DNA of 37,099 bases from an uncultured Thiodictyon sp. (GTDB lineage: Bacteria > Pseudomonadota > Gammaproteobacteria > Chromatiales > Chromatiaceae): the NCBI RefSeq assembly GCF_903946935.1, contig NZ_CAJAXH010000201.1:1-37099 (forward strand). The letters are read 5' to 3'. Made by a program: the position numbers and the translations under genes. Position 1 is the stretch's first letter; every line of letters begins with the position of its first letter. Under the pieces are notes generated by a model. The model saw nothing but the letters and a program-made list of their open reading frames with translations, did not search any database and was not told where the DNA came from. This document shows positions 26,785 through 35,144 of the stretch, piece after piece.

Positions 26785-29076
26785 ATGCGCCGCTTACTCA
26801 TCGCCCGTTTGAGTCTGGACGGCCGGCCATTCCTGGGCTTGGCGCTGCTGCTGCTATGGGTTTGGTGTGGGGTCGTATTGGCCTACGCGTGGCTCGGCGG
26901 CGCCTATGGAACGATCACGACCTTCACCTTGCCGCCACTCCCTATTGTCCACCAGGAAGGTTGTGCCTATCTGGTGAAACAGCTACCCAGGCCGGGCGGC
27001 TGGCCCTTGATCGAGTGGATGAGCGATACCCGTTCCACCGCCCATTCGCAACTGGTGCTGAGTGAAAACGGCAGGCCGCTGCCCAATCCGCACGCCACTG
27101 ACGCAGAGATTGTCCGGTCCGGACCCGGCGGCTACTCGCACTGGCGCGAAGCCCTCTTATTCTCTACACCGGATTGCAGCGACCCCCGCACCAATGGCCG
27201 GCGCTATACTGCCGCAGCCCCCTGGAGCCCATCCGGTCTGGGCTACGCATTGGCATTTCTGCTCTGGGGCGCGGTCGGCTTCGCCTTGGCGGGCGGCTGC
27301 ATCGGGGCGGCGGAGGGCACCGCCTGGTGCCGGATTGGCCGCGGCCTGTTCAATCGACTCTTTTTTCCCTTGGACCTCACGCGGCGCCCATGGCTCGCGG
27401 CCGCCGTCGCCCTGGCACTCCTGCTGTGCTGTTGGGGTCTGCTGGCCTGGCGCTGGCGCAACGGTTGGAGTGTCGACTTGAGCGTGGCCGGTTTTTTTCC
27501 GATCAGCGACTCCTCGGGCTATTGGCGCTGCGCCAACAGCCTGCTTGACTTCGGCCGGCTGGACCCCTGGTGCGAACGCCGCGCCACTTACCCCACTTGG
27601 CTGGCCGGTCTGAACCTGCTCGGTGGGCGACACCTGCTCACGACCCTGGCGCTGCAGGCAGCAGTCGCCGCCGTGGCCATCTTCACCCTGGTGCGACGAC
27701 TCTCGCCGCTGGTCCCCGGCGTCGCGACCCTGGTAGCCGCCGTCCTGCTGGTCGCCTACGCGAGCGTCGATCTGTTCCCGTTGACCATGACGGAGAACGC
27801 GGGTCTCATTTTCGGTTGCCTGGGCCTCGCCTTGTTGCTGCGCGCGGCCGATGAGCGTTCGCTGCCCTGGCTGGCCGCTGGCGGCGCCATGCTGTCGCTG
27901 GCGCTGAACGCCCGGGCCGGGGCCTTTTTTGTCCTGCCCGCACTGGTGCTGTGGGCCGGTTGGATGGCGCATGCGAGTCGCCGCCGCAGCTGGTGGTGGG
28001 TACTGGTTACCGTGCTGGCGATCCTGGCCGGTTTTGCGTTGCAGGTGGGATTGGTGCGGGCGATCGGCGGGGACCTCGCCGCCTCGCATGGCAACTTCGC
28101 CTACACCCTCTATGGTCTGTCGGTCGGCGGTAAGGGGTGGTCTCAAGTACTGATCGACCACCCCGAGTTGTTTGCAGTGGGTACCGATGCCTCGCAATCG
28201 CATGCCGTCTTCGGCCTGGCTTGGTGCAATATCACCCGGCAACCCACGCTGTTTTATGAGGGCCTCGCGGCCAACCTGAAGGCCTTCGTCGCCGGCGGTA
28301 CCTATGGCTTTTACCGCCTGGATCACGCGGCAGCGGCCGTACGCTTGTGCTGGTGGTTCGCGTGGCTGCCCCTGCTGTGGCGCTATCGCGATCCGCGCTA
28401 CCTAATGATTGCGCTCCTGTCGTTGGGCATTCTGGCCTCCGCCCCCTGGCTGCTCGGAGACGGTGGACCCAGGGTCTTCGCGGCCACGGTCGGGGTGGAT
28501 GCGCTACAGATCGCCATCGCCATCGCGGTCTTTGCGCAACTCGTGGCGTGGCTGGGCGGGGCCAAGCCAGTGACCGAGCAGACGCCGCCGGTGCGCCGCT
28601 CGGTCCTGGAGCCGATCGTTGCACTGCTGGTCCTTGGTATACTCCTGCTACCGTTCACCCCGTTGGCGCGGCTGGCGGCAGCGCCGCGGGTGCCCTTTAA
28701 CGGGTGCCCAGAGGGCCAGCAGGCCGTGGCGACCCGGATGAACCGCGGTGGCAATATCTCGCTCAGTCTCGTCGAGGACGGCCGGTCGGCCGATTTCCTA
28801 CACGGCGAAGTCGCCCGCGAAGCCTTGTTGCGCGGCATCCGCACGCACACCTGGTGGCGAGCGGATGTGGCCTCCTTTACCGGCGGGGCACTGTTTCATG
28901 CCGATCAACTTGGGGCGAACGATGCGGCGGGGGCGCAGCATTATGATGGTTATGCCGATACGAGCCTGGCGCGCTACGATGGCAAGCTCTTGGGGCTCTG
29001 TCTCGACCCTCATGACAGCAAGACGCTCTTCGGTGTGCCCTATTTCAGACTAAGATCCCTAACGCAGTTGGAGTGA
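26785..29076 (+). CDS. Large polytopic membrane protein, GT-C glycosyltransferase-like
   Basis: The 763-residue protein has a first membrane helix at about 16-38, a periplasmic insert to about 150, then many helices to about 640 and a soluble C-terminal tail of about 120 residues. The middle resembles ArnT/PMT-type GT-C enzymes: a loop SDSSGYWRCANSLLDFGRLD near 235-254 and LFPLTMTENAGLIFGCLGLA near 331-350 match the acidic first loop and the helix carrying a TEN/SEP-type motif. Such enzymes transfer sugars from polyprenyl-phosphate donors on the periplasmic side. The acidic first-loop residue is less typical, so function is inferred. The gene starts a run of four closely spaced genes; the next GTG is 4 bases on. 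Confidence 0.65.
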   Translation: MRRLLIARLSLDGRPFLGLALLLLWVWCGVVLAYAWLGGAYGTITTFTLPPLPIVHQEGCAYLVKQLPRPGGWPLIEWMSDTRSTAHSQLVLSENGRPLPNPHATDAEIVRSGPGGYSHWREALLFSTPDCSDPRTNGRRYTAAAPWSPSGLGYALAFLLWGAVGFALAGGCIGAAEGTAWCRIGRGLFNRLFFPLDLTRRPWLAAAVALALLLCCWGLLAWRWRNGWSVDLSVAGFFPISDSSGYWRCANSLLDFGRLDPWCERRATYPTWLAGLNLLGGRHLLTTLALQAAVAAVAIFTLVRRLSPLVPGVATLVAAVLLVAYASVDLFPLTMTENAGLIFGCLGLALLLRAADERSLPWLAAGGAMLSLALNARAGAFFVLPALVLWAGWMAHASRRRSWWWVLVTVLAILAGFALQVGLVRAIGGDLAASHGNFAYTLYGLSVGGKGWSQVLIDHPELFAVGTDASQSHAVFGLAWCNITRQPTLFYEGLAANLKAFVAGGTYGFYRLDHAAAAVRLCWWFAWLPLLWRYRDPRYLMIALLSLGILASAPWLLGDGGPRVFAATVGVDALQIAIAIAVFAQLVAWLGGAKPVTEQTPPVRRSVLEPIVALLVLGILLLPFTPLARLAAAPRVPFNGCPEGQQAVATRMNRGGNISLSLVEDGRSADFLHGEVAREALLRGIRTHTWWRADVASFTGGALFHADQLGANDAAGAQHYDGYADTSLARYDGKLLGLCLDPHDSKTLFGVPYFRLRSLTQLE

Positions 29077-29080
29077 GCGC

Positions 29081-30520
29081 GTGACAGCTTTCGAGACCTT
29101 CAGGCAGGAGGCCGCTGACTACCTCGCGGCCCGCCGGACCTTTTGGGGCCAGGTCAGCCGCAGCCCGGCCTCCTCCTGGGGCGGTTATTACCGTTCCCGG
29201 CTGTGTACCGTTTACCGACACCTGATCCCAGAGGGCGCGCGCGTGCTCGAGATCGGCTGTGGCCGCGGTGAACTACTCGCGGCGGTGCGGCCGGCGGTCG
29301 GCGTCGGCATTGACTGCTCTCCCGAGATGATCGAGCAGGCGCGCTTGGCGCACCCCGGGCTGCAATTCGTCGTGGCCGATGCCCACGCGCTCACGCTGGA
29401 TGCCCAAGCCTTTGATTACGTGATCCTCTCCGACATCGTCAACGACCTCTGGGACGTCCAGTCCATGCTCGGCGAGTTGCGCCAGTTCTGTGCCGCGCAT
29501 ACCCGTTTGTTATTCAACTTCCACAGTCATCTGTGGAGCCTGCCGCTCGGACTGGCGCGCCGACTGGGCCTGGCGACCCCCAATCTCCCGCAAAACTGGC
29601 TGACGCGCCATGACGTGGCCAATCTGCTCGAGATTACCGGTTTTGAGCCATTGCGGGAGTGGGAAGAGGTGCTCGCCCCCCTGCGCGTGCCGGTCATCTC
29701 CGAGCTGGCGAACCGCTATCTCGCCAAGGTCCTACCCTTCCGCTGGTTCGACCTGGCCAATCTGATGGTGGCCCGTCCCTTAGGCAAGGCGATTACGCCG
29801 CAGCCGAGCGTATCGGTGGTGGTGGCAGCGCGAAACGAGTCCGGCCATATCGAGGAACTGATGGCACGCATCCCGGAGATGGGCGGGGGTACCCAGATCC
29901 TATTCGTCGAGGGCAACTCCACGGACGACACCTATGAGGCGATCGCGCGGGCCATTGCCCGCCACCCCGAGCGCAATTGCTGCCTGCTCAAGCAGCCCGG
30001 CAAGGGCAAGGGCGATGCGGTGCGTACCGGCTTTGCCGCGGCCACCGGCGACATCCTGATGATCCTGGATGCGGATATCACCGTCCCACCCGAGGACTTG
30101 CCGCGTTTCTACGCGATCATGGCCAACGGCCAGGCCGAGTTCGTCAATGGCGTGCGGCTGGTCTATCCGATGGCCGACGAGGCAATGCGCTTCGCCAATC
30201 TGGTCGCCAACAAGTTTTTCTCCTGGGCCTTCAGTTGGCTACTCGGTCAGGCGATACGCGACACCCTGTGCGGTACCAAGGTGCTGTGGCGCAGCGATTA
30301 CGAGCGGATCGCCCATAATCGCTCCTATTTTGGCGACTTCGATCCGTTCGGCGACTTCGATCTGCTGTTCGGGGCGGCGCGGCTCAATCTCAAGATCATG
30401 GAAGTGCCCATCCGCTACCGGGCGCGTCGGTATGGCGAGACCAATATCTCCCGCTGGCGTCACGGCTGGCTGCTGCTGCGGATGGTGGCCTTTGCCGCCC
30501 GTCGCATCAAATTCGTCTGA
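29081..30520 (+). CDS. Fusion of SAM-dependent methyltransferase and GT2 glycosyltransferase
   Basis: Residues 1-210 form a class I methyltransferase: motif I VLEIGCGRGELLAAV near 50-64, GIDCSPEMIEQA near 69 and FDYVILSDIVNDLWD near 113. Residues 240-479 form a GT2 domain with SVSVVVAARNESGHIEELM near 243, DXD-type ILDADITVPPEDL near 328, and late DTLCGTKVLWRSD near 390. The C-terminus resembles dolichyl- or undecaprenyl-phosphate sugar synthases. It starts with GTG at 29081 behind GGAG, 4 bases after the previous stop. A product such as polyprenyl-phosphate sugar could feed the GT-C-like protein upstream. The methyl acceptor is unknown. Confidence 0.88.
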   Translation: MTAFETFRQEAADYLAARRTFWGQVSRSPASSWGGYYRSRLCTVYRHLIPEGARVLEIGCGRGELLAAVRPAVGVGIDCSPEMIEQARLAHPGLQFVVADAHALTLDAQAFDYVILSDIVNDLWDVQSMLGELRQFCAAHTRLLFNFHSHLWSLPLGLARRLGLATPNLPQNWLTRHDVANLLEITGFEPLREWEEVLAPLRVPVISELANRYLAKVLPFRWFDLANLMVARPLGKAITPQPSVSVVVAARNESGHIEELMARIPEMGGGTQILFVEGNSTDDTYEAIARAIARHPERNCCLLKQPGKGKGDAVRTGFAAATGDILMILDADITVPPEDLPRFYAIMANGQAEFVNGVRLVYPMADEAMRFANLVANKFFSWAFSWLLGQAIRDTLCGTKVLWRSDYERIAHNRSYFGDFDPFGDFDLLFGAARLNLKIMEVPIRYRARRYGETNISRWRHGWLLLRMVAFAARRIKFV

Positions 30521-30534
30521 TCTGGAGCGCTGCG

Positions 30535-31293
30535 ATGATCGGCCACCTGCTGCAACACCCGCTCACCCGCGGACTATCGCTCGACGATCCGCGCACGACC
30601 CTGCTGCGGCGTCAGATCATCGCCTCCAAGCCATTCCTGAGACGCCTCTATGCCGAGTGGTATGCGGATCTCGCCGACGTGGTGGGAGAGCGTCGTCAAG
30701 TGTTGGAACTGGGCTCTGGTGCCGGTTTCTTCAAGGAGGTCTGTCCGCAGGCGATAACCAGTGAGATCCTATTGACCCCGGGCGTCGATCTCATTGCCGA
30801 CGCCTGCGCCCTGCCGTTCGCGGATGCCTCGCTCGATGCGATCACGATGACCGACGTCTTTCACCATATTCCAGATGTCAGTCATTTTCTGACGGAAGCC
30901 ACCCGCTGCGTGAAACCAGGCGGCAAACTCGTGATGGTGGAGCCCTGGAGCACCCCCTCGTCGAAGTGGGTCTATTCCCATCTCCACCCGGAGCCGTTCG
31001 AGCCCGCGGCCGGTTGGGAGATTCCGTCCAGCGGTCCCCTGTCGGGGGCCAATGGGGCACTCCCCTGGATTGTCTTCCAGCGCGACGCGGCGCTGTTTGC
31101 GCAGCGCTTCCCGCGCTGGCGCATTGCCCGTATCCGCCCCATGATGCCGTTCGCCTATGTGCTGTCCGGCGGTGTCTCACTGCGCGCGGTGGTGCCCGGC
31201 TGGCTGTATCCAGCGGTACGAGCCATGGAATCGCGGCTACGGCAGAACCGGTGGGCCATGTTCGCCCTGATCGAATTGGAGTTAGGCGAATGA
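30535..31293 (+). CDS. Class I SAM-dependent methyltransferase
   Basis: The 252-residue protein carries QVLELGSGAGFFKEVCP near 58-74, GVDLIADACALPFADASLDA near 83-102, TDVFHHIPD near 106 and CVKPGGKLVMVEPW near 128. The C-terminal 100 residues form a lid domain with RPMMPFAYVLSGG. The substrate is unknown; the cluster suggests a lipid-linked glycan intermediate. It lies 14 bases after the fusion gene and overlaps the next gene by 4 bases (ATGA), so translation is coupled. Confidence 0.88.
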   Translation: MIGHLLQHPLTRGLSLDDPRTTLLRRQIIASKPFLRRLYAEWYADLADVVGERRQVLELGSGAGFFKEVCPQAITSEILLTPGVDLIADACALPFADASLDAITMTDVFHHIPDVSHFLTEATRCVKPGGKLVMVEPWSTPSSKWVYSHLHPEPFEPAAGWEIPSSGPLSGANGALPWIVFQRDAALFAQRFPRWRIARIRPMMPFAYVLSGGVSLRAVVPGWLYPAVRAMESRLRQNRWAMFALIELELGE

Positions 31294-32312
31294 GTAAGCG
31301 CCGGTTGGCGATCAGGACGTCCATTCTGGTCAGTTTCGCACTGAGCGCGCTATTCCTGTGGCTGGCATTCCGCCAAGTCGATCTCGGCGGACTCGTGCGG
31401 ACCTTCGCTGCCATTTCACTGCCCCCGGTGTTACTGAGCGCGGTCGCCTTGGCCGGCAGCATGGTCCTGCGTGCCCTACGCTGGCGCTTGATCGCTGGCC
31501 TGCCGCGAGATCGGCACCGGCCGTTCGCGCGTGCGACCTACCTCGGTGTGCTCGTCAATCTGCTCCTACCGGGTCGGGTCGGGGAGTTTCTGCGGGTCGT
31601 GACACTGGCCAGGCTCACTGGCTCCACCCTCGCGCTCCCTCTTGCCAGCGCGGTGATCGACCGACTGGTCGATGTCGTCGTCCTGATCGCGTGCGCGGGC
31701 GGACTCTATTTCGCCCTGCCGCTCGACCGGGCGCTGGATGAATGGCTCATCTATCTACTGATCGGCACGGCCGTACTCGCCGCCGCCCTGCTGTTTTTCG
31801 TGAAAGGGGCCCGATTCTGGGAAGAGCGTGTGGCGACATTGACTGAACGCTGGCTACAGCGCTGGTCCCTGCGTCCGGATGTATTCCTGTCCGAGCTGCG
31901 GCACGAGCTCCATGGGCTGTTGCGCGGTTGGATGACATTGGAGGTCGCGCTGGTCGCGGTGGTGATCGTGGCGTGTGACTATCTGGCCGTCGGCTCACTC
32001 TTCCTCGCCTTCGCTATCCCGCTCTCTCTGGCCGCACCGCTACTGGTCTTGGTCTGCCTGGGGGCAGGGTCCGCACTGCCGTCAGCGCCCGGCTATGTCG
32101 GCATCTACCAGGCCGCCGCCGTCGTCGCCCTCGCCTTCTTCGGTCAGCCGGCGGAGTCCGCCATTGCCCTAGCGACGATCTTGCAGTTGTTGACCCTCGC
32201 GGTTGCCCTACTGATGAACGGGCGCGGTGCCATCGGGATGGTTAGGCAGGCCCGCCCACAAGTCACCGATTCGTCGCCCGCCCTATCCGGCGGCGAACGC
32301 CCAGTCAGTTGA
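31290..32312 (+). CDS. YbhN/AglD-like integral membrane protein (lysylphosphatidylglycerol synthase TM domain)
   Basis: The 340-residue protein has about eight membrane helices and family blocks ALRWRLIAGLPRDR near 65-78, LLPGRVGEFLRVVTLARLTG near 92-111 and SALPSAPGYVGIYQAAAV near 262-279. The latter two match the flippase-like LPG-synthase membrane domain shared by MprF, YbhN and AglD. Proteins of this family are often encoded with polyprenyl-phosphate glycosyltransferases and are thought to move or position lipid-linked sugars. The start at 31290 overlaps the methyltransferase stop; a longer frame from 30966 is out of phase with that gene and rejected. It ends the operon, followed by a hairpin. 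Confidence 0.88.
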   Translation: MSKRRLAIRTSILVSFALSALFLWLAFRQVDLGGLVRTFAAISLPPVLLSAVALAGSMVLRALRWRLIAGLPRDRHRPFARATYLGVLVNLLLPGRVGEFLRVVTLARLTGSTLALPLASAVIDRLVDVVVLIACAGGLYFALPLDRALDEWLIYLLIGTAVLAAALLFFVKGARFWEERVATLTERWLQRWSLRPDVFLSELRHELHGLLRGWMTLEVALVAVVIVACDYLAVGSLFLAFAIPLSLAAPLLVLVCLGAGSALPSAPGYVGIYQAAAVVALAFFGQPAESAIALATILQLLTLAVALLMNGRGAIGMVRQARPQVTDSSPALSGGERPVS

Positions 32313-32314
32313 GG

Positions 32315-32342
32315 TGTAGGCCGCCTTTCAAGGCGACCTACA
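32315..32342 (+). terminator. Hairpin ending the glycan operon
   Basis: TGTAGGCCGCCTT (32315-32327) pairs with AAGGCGACCTACA (32330-32342) with one mismatch, starting 2 bases after the stop of the membrane-protein gene. TTTA follows. It fits an intrinsic terminator with a weak T tract. Confidence 0.65.
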
Positions 32343-32486
32343 TTTACGCAGCCAGGTGGCGTTATGACGCACGATCCGTTCATAGAATCTTAGAACATAC
32401 GGATTGCAGCACTACCCCGCCGCACATGGCATTATTGCCTCCGCCGACGCCGCGTCTAACTCCCCGCATCCTAACGGATCGGAACG

Positions 32487-32915
32487 CTATGCGTTGTAAG
32501 CCGCGTAGTACTGAGAGAGACCGGCATACCACATCGCGTAGTCTGCATATAAACTCGCAGTCGTCGCGTAACTGCTACCATAGACATAGGAATACACCGA
32601 ATAGAGATAGGCATAGTACTGCAGCTGATATGCGGTTTTCGCATAAGCCTCCATGCCACTCCCTATTGGAGCATAGTACCATGCATAAATAAGATCAACG
32701 TACGTATTATAGGCATTGGTATATGCATAAGACTTGTACGTTGAGTTATTATAGACAACCCCCAGGGTGTTATAGTAGACAAACGAGCCTTGATGGTTGG
32801 TTGAGTTGAGCAATTGCGCGAGGGTTTGATCCCGGGTAGCCCACGCGGCAGGCGAACTAAGCAAAGCCGTCAATGCGATGACGGCTGCGGCGACATAGGA
32901 CTTCATGGTTTTCAT
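32487..32915 (-). CDS. Secreted tyrosine-rich protein of unknown function
   Basis: This 142-residue protein is unlike any family I recognise. Residues 1-27 form a signal peptide (VAAAVIALTALLSSPAAWA, cleavage after AWA). Residues 47-140 hold 27 tyrosines in 94 positions, plus many Ala, Ser and Asn, no Cys and only five charged residues. From residue 101 the tyrosines fall at 101, 105, 108, 112, 116, 123, 126, 130, 137 and 140, mostly 3, 4 or 7 apart, as on one face of a helix. GGAG precedes the ATG. It is the second gene of an operon, 20 bases after a membrane-anchored protein. A structural or matrix role, radical cross-linking or a membrane-active helix are all possible; none is shown. Confidence 0.8.
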   Translation of the reverse strand: MKTMKSYVAAAVIALTALLSSPAAWATRDQTLAQLLNSTNHQGSFVYYNTLGVVYNNSTYKSYAYTNAYNTYVDLIYAWYYAPIGSGMEAYAKTAYQLQYYAYLYSVYSYVYGSSYATTASLYADYAMWYAGLSQYYAAYNA

Positions 32916-32935
32916 CGCGTTCTCTCCATTTCTGT

Positions 32936-33658
32936 TTACTTCTGTTGTTTGCCTTTGGCAGCGTCGCTACCACCCGGCGTGGGTCCACCCGCTCCCATTG
33001 AAGGGAACATTACGTCGTACTCCTCTTGCGGCATGACACCAGACAAGTCTGAAGCAAGTTCAGCCTGTGCCTGACTCATCACGCGCATCAGAACCTCGGG
33101 GTCTGGGCGCTCCGGATCGGTTTCAGCCGCGATTCTGTTACGCACGTCTTCCGAGTTCCGCTGAAATATCGCATCGATCCGTTCCCTTGTTTCCTTTGGA
33201 ACAGCGTCCTGTGCGGCCGGATTTCGCCCCTGGCGTAAGCCGTCAGCTCTTGGCAGCGGCGGCGGGATAAAGGGTGGTGGCACCGGCGCTACGCCCGGGG
33301 GGACGCTCGCCGCCACCGAACGGACTGCCGATTGACGGCGAATTGACGCATCCAATTCCGCGACCTGCTTGGATAGGGGGGCCAAGGCCTCTCGCAACGC
33401 GGTGACAACGGCCGCAGTTTCCGGTTCCCCCGCGGGCGCAGGCGCTCGCGCCAGCGCCGCCGTAGTGCTAGGCGGCGTTGGCTGGCTAGCCAAGTTAGCC
33501 CGCAAGCTCTTCAGCTCCTGAACCAGATCGTCACTGGATCTCGTCAATGCCGCCGCCTGTCGCGCCATGTAGACTCCCGCTCCGCCGATCCCCAGGGTGG
33601 CGAAAACCCCAACTCCAAGCATAAAAATTTTCAAATTAGGGACATTTTCTTGCGACAC
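32936..33658 (-). CDS. Single-pass membrane protein with periplasmic coiled coil and Pro-rich linker
   Basis: This 240-residue protein is not recognised. A short cytoplasmic N-terminus is followed by one helix (IFMLGVGVFATLGIGGAGVY, residues 11-30). Two predicted coiled segments follow (about 38-56 and 85-112), then a Pro-rich stretch (PPGVAPVPPPFIPPPLP, about 119-135) and an acidic helical C-terminal domain (about 150-215) with MSQAQAELASDLSGVMPQEE. It ends in a Gly/Lys tail. The GTG at 33658 has GGAGGG 6 bases upstream. It is first in the operon with the tyrosine-rich protein and may anchor or assist it. Confidence 0.75.
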   Translation of the reverse strand: MSQENVPNLKIFMLGVGVFATLGIGGAGVYMARQAAALTRSSDDLVQELKSLRANLASQPTPPSTTAALARAPAPAGEPETAAVVTALREALAPLSKQVAELDASIRRQSAVRSVAASVPPGVAPVPPPFIPPPLPRADGLRQGRNPAAQDAVPKETRERIDAIFQRNSEDVRNRIAAETDPERPDPEVLMRVMSQAQAELASDLSGVMPQEEYDVMFPSMGAGGPTPGGSDAAKGKQQK

Positions 33659-33959
33659 AGCAACCCTCCGATGTTGATGTTGACAAACCCGCTAAACTAC
33701 CACCACTAGGCAAGATTTAAGGAATAAGTGTAGCCACACATTACAAAATGTCAAGCAGCGATAACATTTAGAAATTCGTAGTTTTTCAGTTTGGTCACGG
33801 ATGCAAGCAACTGAATCAAATAACAGTGCCGCGCCCTCTCGCACCGGGCCTGCCCTCACCGTCCGCCTTTGAGAAATTCGCCGCCACCCGAGGGTCGACC
33901 TGCATCTGCCGACCACCGACGGGCCAACCTTCATCTTGAGCCGTCGCCGGGTCTGCTGG
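33659..33959. other. Low-GC control region between the membrane-protein and GT genes
   Basis: No gene is supported. The half next to 33658 is markedly less GC-rich than the surroundings and holds the promoter listed separately. The half next to 33960 is the 3' side of the glycosyltransferase gene and shows no clear terminator. Confidence 0.5.
33727..33754 (-). promoter_or_regulatory. Sigma-70-like promoter of the tyrosine-rich protein operon
   Basis: Read leftward, a perfect TTGACA (33754-33749) is followed after 16 bases by TACACT (33732-33727). Transcription would start near 33720, giving a leader of about 60 bases before the GTG at 33658. Confidence 0.65.
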
Positions 33960-35141
33960 TCATGAGGTCGGATCTTCAACCCAGTCACCGAACAAGGCGC
34001 GGATGACGGCCGGCCCCTGGACCTCGGGGACATAATGCGCCAGGGCCGCTGCGGCGGCCGCCATCGCCATCGCTGGATAGTCGTCCAGCCGATCGATTGC
34101 GCGGGTGAGGGTTTGTTGCCACTGATGGGCCGGCGCAATATACCCGGTTTCCCCGTCTCGGATGGCGCCCCGCAAGGTGAAAGTCGGTGAGGCGATACTG
34201 ATGGTACCGACGGCTGCCGCCTCGAACACTTTTAATTCAGACTTGCAATTAGTAAAGGCATTGTCCTGCAGCGGGACCACATTGATTTCAACCTGACCGA
34301 TCAGCCGCTGGAGATCAAGTATGTTTTGCATCGGAAAGACCTCGACCCGATCGCCGAAGCAGGCAAACCGCTCGTCGATCTCCAAGAACCCGACAATCCG
34401 CAGAACAATGCGTGGGTCGACCGCCATGAGACCTGATAGGGCGTCCGCCATGACGGCAAAATCACGACGATGGGTGGCTGAACCGCTAAAATAGCCCACA
34501 TGGATGCGCCCATCGCGTGCAAAACCCGCGGATCGCTTACTGTCGAGAATGCGCGCAGAGTGATCCAGTTGTGAGCGATTCATGAAATTTGGCACGATGG
34601 CCGTCGGCAGGTCGCAAAAGTCGCGAACCCGCTCCGCGAGATATTCATTGGTCAAGATGGCGCCGTCGCATAGCCTCAGCAAAGCGCCGTAACGACCCAG
34701 ATCGGCAAACCAATAGTCCAGGTCCGCATCGACGGTGGCGTTGCCAAGGTGATTCAATATCAAATGCACATAGCGACTATCGAACACCAGGTCGTCGATA
34801 TCGAACAGCACCCGCCGGCCGCGGGCGTGCGCCCGCGCAACCAATTGCGCAAAATCAACTGAGTATTTGGCGTGGCAGATAACAATCACGTCGGCCCGTT
34901 CGATGATCGCGTCACGGTGGCACAGTTCATCGCGGAAAAACCAACTTGCACCCACGGCATGGTTGGTCGTCTCGAGGGCCTCGACCATGTTCATGACCCG
35001 ATAGCGGAAGGTGGCCATGTTGGGGTACGGATAGACATAGGCGACATGGCGCGACCCCTGACTCAGTCGATCCAACCGCTCCGTAAAGGATTCAGCCCAA
35101 GGGGCCACATAATTGCTGGCAGCGACATTCGTCAAGAACAT
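33960..35141 (-). CDS. Glycosyltransferase, GT-B fold (GT4-like)
   Basis: The 393-residue protein shows an N-terminal Rossmann half with VAYVYPYPNMATFRYRVMNM near 33-52 and RRVLFDIDDLVFDSRY near 108-123, then a donor half with IHVGYFSGSATHRRDFAVM near 213, LRIVGFLEID near 245 and NCKSELKVFEAAAVGTISIA near 300-319. The last block is the donor-binding segment with the acidic pair typical of GT4. It starts 3 bases after the stop of the upstream glycosyltransferase, so the two form an operon. Donor and acceptor are unknown. Its base composition is somewhat lower in GC than the core genes. Confidence 0.82.
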   Translation of the reverse strand: MFLTNVAASNYVAPWAESFTERLDRLSQGSRHVAYVYPYPNMATFRYRVMNMVEALETTNHAVGASWFFRDELCHRDAIIERADVIVICHAKYSVDFAQLVARAHARGRRVLFDIDDLVFDSRYVHLILNHLGNATVDADLDYWFADLGRYGALLRLCDGAILTNEYLAERVRDFCDLPTAIVPNFMNRSQLDHSARILDSKRSAGFARDGRIHVGYFSGSATHRRDFAVMADALSGLMAVDPRIVLRIVGFLEIDERFACFGDRVEVFPMQNILDLQRLIGQVEINVVPLQDNAFTNCKSELKVFEAAAVGTISIASPTFTLRGAIRDGETGYIAPAHQWQQTLTRAIDRLDDYPAMAMAAAAAALAHYVPEVQGPAVIRALFGDWVEDPTS

Positions 35142-35144
35142 CTG

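Noticed and set aside
27157-28326. Leftward open frame rich in Gln, Gly and Arg opposite the GT-C-like gene
   Set aside because: Composition is that of an antisense frame to a membrane protein; the sense strand has a coherent polytopic protein.
33692-34138. Leftward 148-codon frame before the membrane-protein gene
   Set aside because: It overlaps the end of the GT4-like gene in another frame, is Arg/Trp-rich and lacks a family pattern; the promoter of the next operon lies inside it.
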